In this document: one piece after another, positions 6,614 to 15,057 of the stretch
How the letters are laid out: each line of letters begins with the position of its first letter
How positions within the stretch are numbered: position 1 is the stretch's first letter
Origin: an uncultured Alistipes sp.
Lineage (GTDB): Bacteria > Bacteroidota > Bacteroidia > Bacteroidales > Rikenellaceae
Direction: 5' to 3'
Assembly (NCBI GenBank): GCA_900550925.1
Contig: URTU01000005.1
Location: 1 to 48,436, forward strand
DNA: 48,436 nucleotides
Position numbers and translations under genes: made by a program
The notes under the pieces: model-generated
The model's database searches: none
Told to the model about the DNA's origin: nothing
Seen by the model: only the letters and a program-made list of their open reading frames with translations

Positions 6614-7393
6614 TTATTCTGAGGAATATTTGTCGACATATTCGAGCAGCTGGTCCCCGAACTCATTGTCCGACATTATCTGCCAGACCGATCCGGCAGC
6701 ATTCTGTTCGGCCTCTTTCTTCGAGTCGCCCGAACCCTGGCCGACATCTATGCCGTCGATCACGACCGTCGATACGAAGACCGGATGGCTTTCGGAATAG
6801 TTGCTGGCAGGCGTGGTGCGGAACGAGATGCTCTGGCGGTTCTTCTGGCACCACTCGATCAGCCGGCTCTTGAAGTCGCACTCTTCGGTCGCCACCTCGT
6901 CGAGATCGATGTTGTGCCCGATCAGGTCGTTTATCACGAGCCGGTTTACGAGGTTGTAGCCCTTGTCGAGGTATATGGCACCGATCATCGCCTCGAGGGC
7001 ATCACCGAAAATGTGTTTCTGAGACAGCTGGCCGTTGGAATGCGATACCACATGCTTGTCCAGACCGATTCGGACAGCCAGCTGGTTGAGCGAATGCCGG
7101 CTGACGATCTTTGCACGCAACTGTGTCAGAGCCCCCTCCGATGCATCGGGATACTCGATGAAGAGATAGTCCGAGACAATGGATTCGAGAATCGCATCGC
7201 CGAGAAATTCGAGCCGTTCGTTGTTCAGCTGCCTGCCGTCGTCCAGAAACAAAGAAGCTGACTTGTGAATCAAAGCCAGCTTGTAAAGCTCGATATTTTC
7301 GGGACAGATTCCGAAAATATCGTCTATAACGGAGTAGTATTCGCGATCGGGGCCGAAACGCTTTTTCCAAAAACGCCTAATCAGATCGAACAC
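6614..7393 (-). CDS. rnc: Ribonuclease III
   Basis: 259 residues. It cleaves double-stranded RNA in rRNA and mRNA processing. The RNase III signature NERLEFLGD is at 58-66, with catalytic E62 and D66. The second acidic cluster lies in FGDALEAMIGAIYLD. The C-terminal dsRNA-binding domain (about 185-250) includes the KKEAEQNAA helix. A roughly 20-residue N-terminal extension is usual in Bacteroidetes. It sits 13 bases downstream of fabF in the acpP-fabF-rnc order widely seen in bacteria. Confidence 0.97.
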   Translation of the reverse strand: MFDLIRRFWKKRFGPDREYYSVIDDIFGICPENIELYKLALIHKSASLFLDDGRQLNNERLEFLGDAILESIVSDYLFIEYPDASEGALTQLRAKIVSRHSLNQLAVRIGLDKHVVSHSNGQLSQKHIFGDALEAMIGAIYLDKGYNLVNRLVINDLIGHNIDLDEVATEECDFKSRLIEWCQKNRQSISFRTTPASNYSESHPVFVSTVVIDGIDVGQGSGDSKKEAEQNAAGSVWQIMSDNEFGDQLLEYVDKYSSE

Positions 7394-7406
7394 GGCAAAA
7401 AGTTTT

Positions 7407-8657
7407 TTAACGAACCTTGCCGAAAATGACCGTCGAGTTGTGCCCGCCGAATCCGAACGTATTGCTCATGGCGTAGTTTACGTTTCGTTTCTGTGCGGTG
7501 TTCAACGTGAGGTTGAGTTTTGGATCGATCGCGGGATCGAGCTCCTCGCAGTTGATAGTCGGAGCGATGACACCGTTGTCGATAGCCATTATGCAGGCGA
7601 GGGCCTCGACAGCACCGGTAGCGCCCAGCAGGTGACCGGTCATAGATTTTGTCGACGAGATGTTGAGGTCGTAGATCGCATCTCCGAATACGGCTGCAAT
7701 GCCCTTCAATTCAGCGGTATCGCCGAGCGGAGTGGATGTTCCGTGCACGTTGATGTAATCGATGTCCGAAGGCTTGATGCCTCCGTCCTTCAAAGCGTCT
7801 CTCATCGACTTCATAGCGCCGACACCTTCGGGGTGCGGTGCGGTGAAGTGGTGAGCATCGGCACTCAAGCCACCGCCTACGACTTCGGCATAGATCTTGG
7901 CTCCGCGGGCCTTGGCGTGTTCGTACTCCTCGAAGATAAGAGCACCGGCGCCTTCGCCGATTACGAAACCGTCACGATTGACGTCGAAGGGACGCGAAGC
8001 GGTTTTTGGGTCGTCGTTACGGGTCGAGATGGCCTTCATCGAGCTGAAACCGCCTACGCCGGGTTCATTTACAGCAGCTTCCGATCCTCCGGTGACGATA
8101 ATATCGGCCTTTCCGAGGCGGATATAGTTGAGCGCATCGATCATTGCGTGGTTCGATGATGCGCAAGCCGATACGGTGCAGTAGTTAGGTCCCATGAATC
8201 CGTATTTGATGGCGATGTGACCGGCTGCGATATCGGCAATCATTTTAGGGATAAAGAAAGGGCTGAATCGAGGAGTATAACCTCCTTCGACAAAGCCCTT
8301 AACTTCCTGGAAGAATGTTTCCAGACCTCCGATACCCGAAGCCCAGATAACGCCAACCATCTCCTTGTCGATGCTGTCGAGATCGATCTTGGCATCTTCG
8401 ACGGCCTGTTTTGCCGCGATGAGCGCGAATTGCGTATAGAGGTCGTAGAGACGGATTTCTTTACGGTCGAAATATTGGGCGGGATCGTAATTTTTTACTT
8501 CGCACGCAAACGTCGTTTTAAACTTTTCCGCGTTGAATCGAGTAATTGGGGCGGCACCGCTGACGCCATTCTCAAGATTTGAGAAAAACTCTTCAATGTT
8601 GTGACCCAGAGGGTTAATGGTTCCTATACCTGTAACAACTACTCTTCTTCCTGACAT
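7407..8657 (-). CDS. fabF: 3-oxoacyl-ACP synthase II (KAS II)
   Basis: 416 residues, full length. It condenses malonyl-ACP with acyl-ACP in fatty-acid elongation. The catalytic triad is complete: nucleophile C165 in TVSACASSNH, H305 in NVHGTSTPLGD and H342 in KSMTGHLLGATG. The C-terminal glycine loop is present in NTFGFGGHN. The gene follows acpP, whose product carries its substrate; the intervening 72 bases show no terminator, so cotranscription from the acpP promoter is likely. Confidence 0.98.
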   Translation of the reverse strand: MSGRRVVVTGIGTINPLGHNIEEFFSNLENGVSGAAPITRFNAEKFKTTFACEVKNYDPAQYFDRKEIRLYDLYTQFALIAAKQAVEDAKIDLDSIDKEMVGVIWASGIGGLETFFQEVKGFVEGGYTPRFSPFFIPKMIADIAAGHIAIKYGFMGPNYCTVSACASSNHAMIDALNYIRLGKADIIVTGGSEAAVNEPGVGGFSSMKAISTRNDDPKTASRPFDVNRDGFVIGEGAGALIFEEYEHAKARGAKIYAEVVGGGLSADAHHFTAPHPEGVGAMKSMRDALKDGGIKPSDIDYINVHGTSTPLGDTAELKGIAAVFGDAIYDLNISSTKSMTGHLLGATGAVEALACIMAIDNGVIAPTINCEELDPAIDPKLNLTLNTAQKRNVNYAMSNTFGFGGHNSTVIFGKVR

Positions 8658-8729
8658 AATTTTTGGTTTAAGGTTGAATGACTTTAATACGCAGTCTGCG
8701 ATGCGGGTGAATGTTTCGAGAGATCAGAA

Positions 8730-8966
8730 TTATTTCTTCTTAGCTTCGATGTACGAGATAGCGTCGCCGACTGTGGTGATCTTCTCAGCGTCTTCGTCGG
8801 GGATCTGAATGTCGAATGCCTTCTCGAACTCCATGATCAGCTCAACGGTATCGAGCGAGTCAGCGCCGAGGTGGTTGGTGAAACTTGCTTCGGGAACTAC
8901 TTCAGACTCTTTTACGCCAAGTTTATCCACGATAATCTCAACTACTTTAGATGCAACTTCTGACAT
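8730..8966 (-). CDS. acpP: Acyl carrier protein
   Basis: 78 residues from the ATG at 8966. An in-frame upstream start at 9020 would add 18 non-family residues, so it is rejected. The phosphopantetheine serine is S37 in GADSLDTVELIM, the universal ACP motif. The protein is acidic (FEKAFDIQIPDEDAEKI), as expected for a four-helix ACP. It carries growing acyl chains for FabF, encoded next. A promoter with TACTTTTG lies 69 bases upstream and overlaps the divergent purN promoter. Confidence 0.98.
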   Translation of the reverse strand: MSEVASKVVEIIVDKLGVKESEVVPEASFTNHLGADSLDTVELIMEFEKAFDIQIPDEDAEKITTVGDAISYIEAKKK

Positions 8967-9028
8967 AATTTTCAAATTTTTGGTTAAACAATATTTAGCT
9001 GTTAAATTTACAAAATTCACTTCATAAT

Positions 9029-9063
9029 TTTGCGCAAAAGTAACACTTTTTTTATTACTTTTG
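9029..9063 (+). promoter_or_regulatory. Promoter of purN, overlapping the acpP promoter
   Basis: TTTG (9029-9032), 23 bases, then TACTTTTG (9056-9063). Both boxes fit the Bacteroidetes pattern, though the spacing is long. The -7 box lies inside the acpP promoter spacer. Confidence 0.5.
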
Positions 9064-9068
9064 GCAAA
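9035..9068 (-). promoter_or_regulatory. Promoter of acpP-fabF-rnc
   Basis: On the minus strand TTTG (9065-9068), 22 bases, then TACTTTTG (9035-9042). The spacing is slightly long but the boxes are full matches. It overlaps the purN promoter on the other strand. Confidence 0.6.
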
Positions 9069-9103
9069 TCAACGGAATTTTTTGTTGATTGGTCGGATTT
9101 TTT

Positions 9104-9694
9104 ATGGACAATCACTTGAGTATTAAGAATATCGCAATATTCGCCTCGGGGGCAGGGTCGAATATGCTGAATATTGCCCGTTATTTTGCCGGTTCGCCCG
9201 TGATTCGGGTGCGGCTGGTGGTGTCGTCGAATCCGCGGGCCGGGGTGCTGGCACATGCCGCCGAGTGCGGTATCGAGGCGATCGTGACCTCGCGCGAGGA
9301 GTTGAACGACCCGCACGGGCTGGCCGACATCCTGGCAAGTCGAGATATTGATTATATAGTATTGGCGGGATGGCTGTGGCTGCTGCCTGCGCACATTGTC
9401 GAGGCATATCGGGGGCGGATCGTGAATATACATCCGTCGCTGCTGCCGGCTTTCGGCGGGCGCGGAATGTACGGACACCATGTCCACGAGGCGGTGATTG
9501 CGGCCGGTTGCCGCCGCAGCGGAATAACAATCCATCAGGTCGACGAACACTATGACAACGGGTCGGTCATTGCGCAGTACGAGTGCGAGGTGACGCCCGA
9601 GGATACTCCGCAGAGTCTCGAGGCCAGGATCCACCGGCTCGAACATGAATATTACCCGCCGACGATCGAACGTTTTATAACGGGACGCTCCTGA
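9104..9694 (+). CDS. purN: Phosphoribosylglycinamide formyltransferase (10-formyl-THF dependent)
   Basis: 196 residues from the ATG at 9104; a TTG 15 bases upstream is in frame but less likely. It makes formyl-GAR, the third step of purine synthesis. Visible motifs are the N-terminal ASGAGSNM phosphate-binding loop, the catalytic NIHPSLLPAF (Asn and His), GGRGMYG, and the distal VDEHYDNGSVI carrying the catalytic aspartate. Length and motifs are normal. It is followed 35 bases later by pepE. The same window encodes PurT, which performs the step with free formate. Confidence 0.96.
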   Translation: MDNHLSIKNIAIFASGAGSNMLNIARYFAGSPVIRVRLVVSSNPRAGVLAHAAECGIEAIVTSREELNDPHGLADILASRDIDYIVLAGWLWLLPAHIVEAYRGRIVNIHPSLLPAFGGRGMYGHHVHEAVIAAGCRRSGITIHQVDEHYDNGSVIAQYECEVTPEDTPQSLEARIHRLEHEYYPPTIERFITGRS

Positions 9695-9729
9695 GGCCGA
9701 TTGTGAAATCCAAAAACAGATGATATACA

Positions 9730-10440
9730 ATGAATGACATGCGACTTTTGTTGATCAGCAACTCGACCAATGCCGGCGAGCCGTATCTGCAGTATCCGAT
9801 GCCGCAGATAGCCGATTTTCTGCGCGGGGTGCGCGAGGTTGCTTTCGTGCCCTATGCTGCCGTGACGTTTTCGTACGATGAGTACGAGGCTAAGGTTCAG
9901 CGCCGCTTCGACGAACTTGGAATCAGGGTATCGTCGGTGCATCAGGCCCGGAACCCCCGTCAGGCGATCCTGAAGGCCGAGGCGATATGTGTCGGCGGGG
10001 GCAATACGTTTGCTCTGGCGCGGATGATGCAGCGGCAGGGACTGATGACGGCCATCCGCGGCCGGATAGCCAAGGGAATCCCATATGTGGGCTGGAGTGC
10101 CGGCAGCAATGTGGCCTGCCCGACGATCTGCACGACCAACGACATGCCCATCGTGCAGCCGGAATCATTTTCGGCAATCGGGGCGGTTCGTTTCCAGATC
10201 AACCCGCACTATCTCGATGCCAATCCCGAGGGTCACGCCGGGGAGACACGCGAGCAGCGCATCCTCGAATATATCGAGGCCAATCCGCGCCGGTATGTTG
10301 TCGGACTGCGCGAGGGGTGCATGCTGCGTATCGAAGGTGGACGCATGGAGTTGATCGGCAGCCGTCCGATGCGGCTGTTCAAGCACGGCCGTGCGACGGT
10401 CGAGCTCAATCCTGGCGACGACCTGTCACTGCTGATGTAG
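9730..10440 (+). CDS. pepE: Dipeptidase E (alpha-aspartyl dipeptidase)
   Basis: 236 residues, the usual length of peptidase family S51. It hydrolyses dipeptides with N-terminal aspartate in the cytoplasm. The triad keeps the spacing of the Salmonella enzyme, shifted by three: S123 in GWSAGSN, D138 in TTNDMPIV and H160 in QINPHYLD. It has no signal peptide. It lies 35 bases after purN and is probably cotranscribed with it. A run of nine G followed by seven A lies 41 bases after the stop. Confidence 0.95.
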   Translation: MNDMRLLLISNSTNAGEPYLQYPMPQIADFLRGVREVAFVPYAAVTFSYDEYEAKVQRRFDELGIRVSSVHQARNPRQAILKAEAICVGGGNTFALARMMQRQGLMTAIRGRIAKGIPYVGWSAGSNVACPTICTTNDMPIVQPESFSAIGAVRFQINPHYLDANPEGHAGETREQRILEYIEANPRRYVVGLREGCMLRIEGGRMELIGSRPMRLFKHGRATVELNPGDDLSLLM

Positions 10441-10480
10441 GCCGGCCGTTAGCCACCCAGGGGCGAAGGCTGATGTGTGT

Positions 10481-10496
10481 GGGGGGGGGAAAAAAA
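10481..10496. repeat. Nine-G run followed by an A run (intergenic homopolymer)
   Basis: Between pepE and nfnA the plus strand has nine G then seven A, preceded by TGTGTGT. On the minus strand this is a T run, nine C and an ACACACA run. It resembles the intervals at 41492 and 44033. Confidence 0.7.
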
Positions 10497-10575
10497 CTAT
10501 ATAAAATGGATTTTTGAAGCAGCTGTGTGACGCGGCCGATCGGTGCGTCGGGGCTGTGTGAACATAATAAGCTAT

Positions 10576-11460
10576 ATGTACGAAGTATTGTATAAAAAGG
10601 AGCTGGCTGCCGGTATATGGGAGATGCATATTGCGGCTCCGCGTGTGGCCCGGGCAGCACTGCCCGGACAGTTCGTCATCGTGCGGGCCGACAGCCATGG
10701 CGAGCGTATCCCGTTGACGGTGGCCGATTACGATGCTGAAGCCGGATGGGTCTCTATCGTTACACAGACGATCGGTGTCTCGACGCGCAAGATCTGCGCA
10801 AAGGAGGTCGGCGAGTCGCTGGCCGATTTTGCAGGACCGCTGGGCCGTCCGTCGGAGTTCGTCTCGGAGGATCCGGAGACGTTGCGCCGGAAACGTTTCC
10901 TGTTTGTTGCGGGCGGTGTCGGCACGGCACCGGTCTATCCGCAGGTGAGGTGGCTTAGGGAGCACGGCGTGCGGGCCGATGTCATAATCGGTGCCAAAAC
11001 ACGCAACATGCTGATCTTTACCGAACGGATGGCTGCGGTGGCGGATCATCTCTATATCGCCACGGATGACGGAAGCGAAGGCTTCAAGGGCATGGTTACG
11101 GGCATGATCGACGAACTGATTGCCAATCGCGGCGAGCATTACGACGTTGTGGTGGCGATCGGGCCGATGATCATGATGAAGTTCGTGGCGCTGACCACGC
11201 TCAAGTATTCGTTGAAGACCATCGTGAGCCTGAATGCGCTGATGGTCGACGGTACGGGCATGTGCGGAGCGTGCCGTGTCACGGTCGGGGGGCGCACGCG
11301 GTTCACGTGTGTCGACGGGCCGGAGTTCGACGGACATGAGGTTGACTTCGACGAGGCTATGCGCCGCCAGGGTATGTACCGCAGCTTCGAGGAGCGTGCC
11401 AATGCCATTGCGGCCGAGCGCGCAGCGGGTCACAAGTGCCGTATCGGGCTGGACAAGTAA
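10576..11460 (+). CDS. nfnA: NfnA: FAD/[2Fe-2S] subunit of NADH-dependent reduced ferredoxin:NADP oxidoreductase
   Basis: 294 residues from the ATG at 10576; a longer frame starts at 10543 with an atypical extension. Nfn couples NADH and reduced ferredoxin to NADPH by flavin-based electron bifurcation. This subunit has an FAD-binding barrel (residues 1-95), an NAD-binding domain with FVAGGVGTAPVYPQV, and a C-terminal [2Fe-2S] site. The ligand spacing D225, C230, C233, C245 equals the one-Asp, three-Cys pattern known in Thermotoga NfnA. The nfnB gene follows after 82 bases. Related sulfide or dihydroorotate dehydrogenase subunits look similar, but the neighbour decides. Confidence 0.9.
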   Translation: MYEVLYKKELAAGIWEMHIAAPRVARAALPGQFVIVRADSHGERIPLTVADYDAEAGWVSIVTQTIGVSTRKICAKEVGESLADFAGPLGRPSEFVSEDPETLRRKRFLFVAGGVGTAPVYPQVRWLREHGVRADVIIGAKTRNMLIFTERMAAVADHLYIATDDGSEGFKGMVTGMIDELIANRGEHYDVVVAIGPMIMMKFVALTTLKYSLKTIVSLNALMVDGTGMCGACRVTVGGRTRFTCVDGPEFDGHEVDFDEAMRRQGMYRSFEERANAIAAERAAGHKCRIGLDK

Positions 11461-11542
11461 TGGCTGTGGATTGAGGATAGTAAATAAGTATGGGTTGCGG
11501 AGTTTCGGGCTCTTCAACACGATCGAAAAAAGATTTTGAACG

Positions 11543-12940
11543 ATGCCTAACAAAATACCACGCGTGCCGGTTCGCGAACAGAAACCGGAGGTCCGTGCGA
11601 CCAATTTCGAAGAGGTCTGCTACGGTTACGACCTGGCCGAGGCGAAACTTGAAGCCTCGCGCTGCCTGCACTGTAAGAATCCGCGTTGTGTGGCGCACTG
11701 CCCCGTGTCGATTTCGATACCGGAGTTTATCGCCCATGTGGCGGCGGGCGAACTGCAGAGTGCTGCCGATACCATTTCGCGCGACAGTTCGCTGCCGAGC
11801 ATCTGCGGGCGTGTATGCCCGCAGGAGACGCAGTGCGAGGGTGCCTGCATCCTGGGAATCAAGGGCGAGCCGGTAGCTATCGGCAAATTGGAACGGTTCG
11901 TGGGCGACTGGAATATCGCCGAAGGACGTCGCGACGAGCAGCGTCCCGAACCCAACGGTCACAGTGTCGCGATTATCGGCAGCGGCCCGTCGGGACTGGC
12001 GTGTGCCGGTGACCTGGCCAAGATGGGGTATCGGGTGCATGTCTTCGAGGCGCTGCACAAGGTGGGCGGCGTGCTGGTTTACGGCATTCCCGAATTCCGC
12101 CTCCCGAAGGATCGTATCGTCGAATGCGAGATCGATTCGCTGCGCCGGATGGGTGTCGAGTTCGAGACCGACGCAATTGCCGGACGGACATTCACGATCG
12201 ACTCGCTGCTCGACAGCGAGGGCTTCGATGCGGTATTTGTCGGTTCCGGGGCCGGCCTGCCGCGGTTCATGGGCATCCCGGGCGAGAATCTGAACGGAGT
12301 GGTTTCGGCCAACGAATTCCTTACCCGAACAAACCTGATGCACGCCTACGATGAGACTTACGATACGCCGATCTTTGTCGGCCGCCGTACGGTTGTTGTG
12401 GGCGGCGGCAACGTTGCGATGGATGCGGTGCGTACGGCCAAACGTCTTGGGGCCGAGGCGACGATCGTCTACCGCCGTTCGGAGATCGAGTTGCCGGCGC
12501 GTCGCGAGGAGGTCCATCATGCCAAGGAGGAGGGTATAGCCTTCCGCATGCTGACCAATCCCGTGGAGATACTCTCCGACGAGAAGGGCTGGGTACGGGC
12601 ATTGCGGTGCGTCGAGATGGAGTTGGGAGAACCGGATGAGTCGGGACGTCGCTCGCCGGTGCCGAAGGCCGGTTCGGAGTTCGAGATCGAGTGCGAGGAG
12701 GTGATCATGGCGCTGGGAACCTCACCCAATCCGTTGATTGCCTCGACGACCGAGGGTTTGGAGACCAACCGCCGCGGATGTATCGTTGCCGACGATATGG
12801 GGCGCACCACGCGTGAAGGGGTCTTTGCTGGCGGCGATGCCGTAACGGGCGCTGCAACGGTTATTCTGGCGATGGGTGCCGGCCGCAAGGCTGCCCGGGC
12901 CATAGATGAATATGTCCGCAAGAAGTACGGCCGCGAGTAG
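11543..12940 (+). CDS. nfnB: NfnB / glutamate synthase small chain-like FAD, NADP, 2x[4Fe-4S] subunit
   Basis: 465 residues, full length. The N-terminal domain carries two clusters, CLHCKNPRC..HCP and CGRVCPQETQCEGAC. The FAD site is AIIGSGPSGLACAG and the second dinucleotide site VVVGGGNVAMDAVRTAKRLGA. Databases often call this homotetrameric glutamate synthase subunit gltA, but the nfnA directly upstream and the absence of a large GltB here point to the bifurcating Nfn complex. It should accept electrons from reduced ferredoxin and deliver NADPH, linking to nifJ-derived ferredoxin. A strong hairpin follows the stop. Confidence 0.92.
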   Translation: MPNKIPRVPVREQKPEVRATNFEEVCYGYDLAEAKLEASRCLHCKNPRCVAHCPVSISIPEFIAHVAAGELQSAADTISRDSSLPSICGRVCPQETQCEGACILGIKGEPVAIGKLERFVGDWNIAEGRRDEQRPEPNGHSVAIIGSGPSGLACAGDLAKMGYRVHVFEALHKVGGVLVYGIPEFRLPKDRIVECEIDSLRRMGVEFETDAIAGRTFTIDSLLDSEGFDAVFVGSGAGLPRFMGIPGENLNGVVSANEFLTRTNLMHAYDETYDTPIFVGRRTVVVGGGNVAMDAVRTAKRLGAEATIVYRRSEIELPARREEVHHAKEEGIAFRMLTNPVEILSDEKGWVRALRCVEMELGEPDESGRRSPVPKAGSEFEIECEEVIMALGTSPNPLIASTTEGLETNRRGCIVADDMGRTTREGVFAGGDAVTGAATVILAMGAGRKAARAIDEYVRKKYGRE

Positions 12941-12960
12941 TCGGTCGGAACTGCATAAAC

Positions 12961-13002
12961 CAAACGGAGCCGGATCTTACACGAAAGATCCGGCTCCGTT
13001 TG
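12961..13002. terminator. Strong bidirectional terminator after nfnB
   Basis: A perfect 17-bp stem, CAAACGGAGCCGGATCT (12961-12977) with its complement at 12986-13002 and an 8-base loop. The T runs are short but A/T-rich ends flank both sides. It separates nfnB from the convergent alcohol dehydrogenase. Confidence 0.85.
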
Positions 13003-13226
13003 TATTCAGGCCATGCCTGCAGCCATCGCGGGATTTGTTTTTAGTTTTTCATCTCCCCACCCCTCCCATGGCTTCTCTGGTTTAGAGCTTTTGGACGGGC
13101 GTTCATCCCTGGGCCTGCGTTTCGCATGGTTTGTTCCTCCCTATTTGCCCCTCTTGACCTCGCCTGCCTTCTCGCGGCCGTCGGCCGGCACGTGAGTGTG
13201 GGACGCAGAGGCAGGTCGGAGGAAGG

Positions 13227-14372
13227 TTACAGTGCGCGCTCGAGAATGCGGCGTGCAACTTCGCCCGTAATGTTCTGCTTCTCGCCGAGTTTTGTGCCGC
13301 GCTGCTCGAAACGGCGGGCGATTTCGTCGATCGTCTCGCGTCCGATCTTCTCCTCCGAAAGGTGGGTGGTGAGCCCCAGCGAACGGAAGAACTCCTCGGT
13401 GGCGCGGATCGTGCGGTCGATACCCGTATTGCGGTCAGCTTCTCTGATTCCGAATACGCGTTCGCCGAGTTGGAGGATCTTGTCGCCCTTCTGCTCGCGC
13501 ATCACGTCCATCAGCGCCGGAAGTACGATTACGAGCGTATGTCCGTGCGTCAGGCCGTGGAGCGCAGTCAGCTCGTGCCCGATCATGTGGGTAGCCCAGT
13601 CCTGCTTGACGCCCATTGCGATGAAACCGTTGAGGGCCATCGTGGCCGAGAGCATGTAGGTGGACATGTTGTCGTAGTTGTGCTGGTCGGCCCGCACCTT
13701 CGGGGCAACCTCGACCAGAGTCTGCATGATACCCTCGGCCCAGCGGTCCATGAGCGGCGAGACACCCGTTTCGGTCAGGTACTGTTCGATGACGTGTACG
13801 AAGGTGTCGGCAATGCCGCATGCGATCTGGTACGGAGGCAGCGAGTAGGTAGTTTCGGGATCGAGGATCGAGAACTGCGGGTAGTTGGTGTAGAAGGCGA
13901 ACTTCTCGGTTTTCTCCACGCTCGAGATCACGGCGCCGTTGTTCATTTCGGAACCTGTTGCGGGGAGTGTCATGACTGCCGCAAAGGGAAGTACCGATTC
14001 GAAATGGTGGCCTTTGAGAACCAGTTCCCAGGCATCACCCTGATAGTTTACGGCAGCGGCGATGAGCTTTGTGCCGTCGAGAACCGAACCGCCGCCCACG
14101 GCCAGCAGGAAGTCGACCTTCTCTTCGCGGCACTTCTCGATTGCCTTGCGGAGGGTTTCGATCTTGGGGTTCGGCTCGATGCCCCAGAATTCGATACAGT
14201 TATGAGCTGCGAGAGCTTTTGTTACCTGTTCGTAGACGCCGTTGCGACGTACGCTGCCGCCGCCGAAGGTTATCATGATTTTCTTGTCGAGGGGGATCTC
14301 CTTGGCGAGCTGCGCTATCGTGCCGCGTCCGAAGATCAGTTTTACGGGGTTGCAGAATGTGAAGTTGTACAT
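13227..14372 (-). CDS. Iron-containing alcohol dehydrogenase, YqhD/butanol dehydrogenase type
   Basis: 381 residues. These enzymes reduce aldehydes with NADPH. The dinucleotide region shows FGGGSVRRNG and AVGGGSVLDGTK. The metal ligands are complete with the family's spacing: D189 and H193 in GIADTFVHVIEQ, H262 in WATHMIGHE and H276 in HGLTHGHT. The Gly-rich loop pattern favours NADPH over NADH, as in YqhD. It is followed 13 bases upstream (transcription order: reductase first) by the flavin reductase-like gene, which shares the strand. It may serve aldehyde detoxification or redox balance with Nfn-made NADPH. Confidence 0.95.
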   Translation of the reverse strand: MYNFTFCNPVKLIFGRGTIAQLAKEIPLDKKIMITFGGGSVRRNGVYEQVTKALAAHNCIEFWGIEPNPKIETLRKAIEKCREEKVDFLLAVGGGSVLDGTKLIAAAVNYQGDAWELVLKGHHFESVLPFAAVMTLPATGSEMNNGAVISSVEKTEKFAFYTNYPQFSILDPETTYSLPPYQIACGIADTFVHVIEQYLTETGVSPLMDRWAEGIMQTLVEVAPKVRADQHNYDNMSTYMLSATMALNGFIAMGVKQDWATHMIGHELTALHGLTHGHTLVIVLPALMDVMREQKGDKILQLGERVFGIREADRNTGIDRTIRATEEFFRSLGLTTHLSEEKIGRETIDEIARRFEQRGTKLGEKQNITGEVARRILERAL

Positions 14373-14385
14373 ACTCTGTTATGTT

Positions 14386-14901
14386 TTACTGGTTTGCAAT
14401 ATAGGCTTTTTCGATGCGGACGACGTAGACCGTGTGGAAATCCTTTTCGGGATACATCTTTTCGCAGAACGAAGGGTCGACGAACGCTTCGGGCCGGATG
14501 GTGTCGGCGTAGAGCTTGCGGCACTGGAGTATCAGCCGTGCCTGTGCGATTGCCGGAACACCGTCGTCGGTCGTTGTGACACTCAGACCGGCATTTGCGA
14601 TTTTGGGCTCGTTACGGCCGCTGTGCGAACCGCAGTAGGCGAGAGCCTGACGGTAGCGGCGGTCGAAGAAACTGAGTGTCATCCGCTCTTCGCGTTCGGT
14701 ATAGATATGTGTGTGTCTCTGCGGGCGGATGAACACGAATGCAACATGTCCGCCCCACAGCTCGCCGACACCGCCCCAGCTGGCCGTCATCGTATTGCAG
14801 TCGTCGGCCGTGCCGGCGGTCACGAGCATCCATTGGTTGGCGATGGCATCGATGAAGTTGTCGGAGATGCGTGTCGGGTCGATTGTTTCGAATCCTTTCA
14901 T
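14386..14901 (-). CDS. Flavin reductase-like FMN-binding protein
   Basis: 171 residues from the ATG at 14901; a longer frame from 15030 is rejected because the promoter lies inside it. The pattern NQWMLVTAGTADDCNTMTASWGG and the later FFIRPQRHT-like stretch match the flavin reductase/DIM6-NTAB fold, which binds FMN as a dimer. The substrate is unknown; members act as NAD(P)H:flavin reductases or flavin carriers. It sits 13 bases upstream of the alcohol dehydrogenase and is probably cotranscribed with it. Confidence 0.88.
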   Translation of the reverse strand: MKGFETIDPTRISDNFIDAIANQWMLVTAGTADDCNTMTASWGGVGELWGGHVAFVFIRPQRHTHIYTEREERMTLSFFDRRYRQALAYCGSHSGRNEPKIANAGLSVTTTDDGVPAIAQARLILQCRKLYADTIRPEAFVDPSFCEKMYPEKDFHTVYVVRIEKAYIANQ

Positions 14902-14924
14902 GGTTGTAAAAATTTTGCTCACTA

Positions 14925-14956
14925 CAAATTTACGACTATTGCTCCGAATGTGCAAC
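14925..14956 (-). promoter_or_regulatory. Promoter of the flavin reductase-alcohol dehydrogenase unit
   Basis: On the minus strand GTTG (14953-14956), 20 bases, then TAAATTTG (14925-14932). The -7 box is a full match and the -33 has one mismatch. It decides the start at 14901. Confidence 0.65.
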
Positions 14957-14988
14957 TTTTGCGCAAAACGTAGATTTCGAGTTTCGGG

Positions 14989-15022
14989 ATTGCATTTTTT
15001 CGGATCGGAATTGTTAACTTTG
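14989..15022 (+). promoter_or_regulatory. Promoter of purT
   Basis: ATTG (14989-14992), 22 bases, then TAACTTTG (15015-15022), a full -7 match. The GTG start of purT follows 35 bases later. Confidence 0.55.
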
Positions 15023-15057
15023 AGGATCAAATTAACCTTTTAAAACATTTTCCGAAA

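Noticed and set aside
11543..12940. NfnB as a glutamate synthase small subunit
   Set aside because: The fold is shared, but no GltB large subunit is adjacent and nfnA lies directly upstream, so Nfn is the better call. A distant GltB outside the window cannot be excluded.
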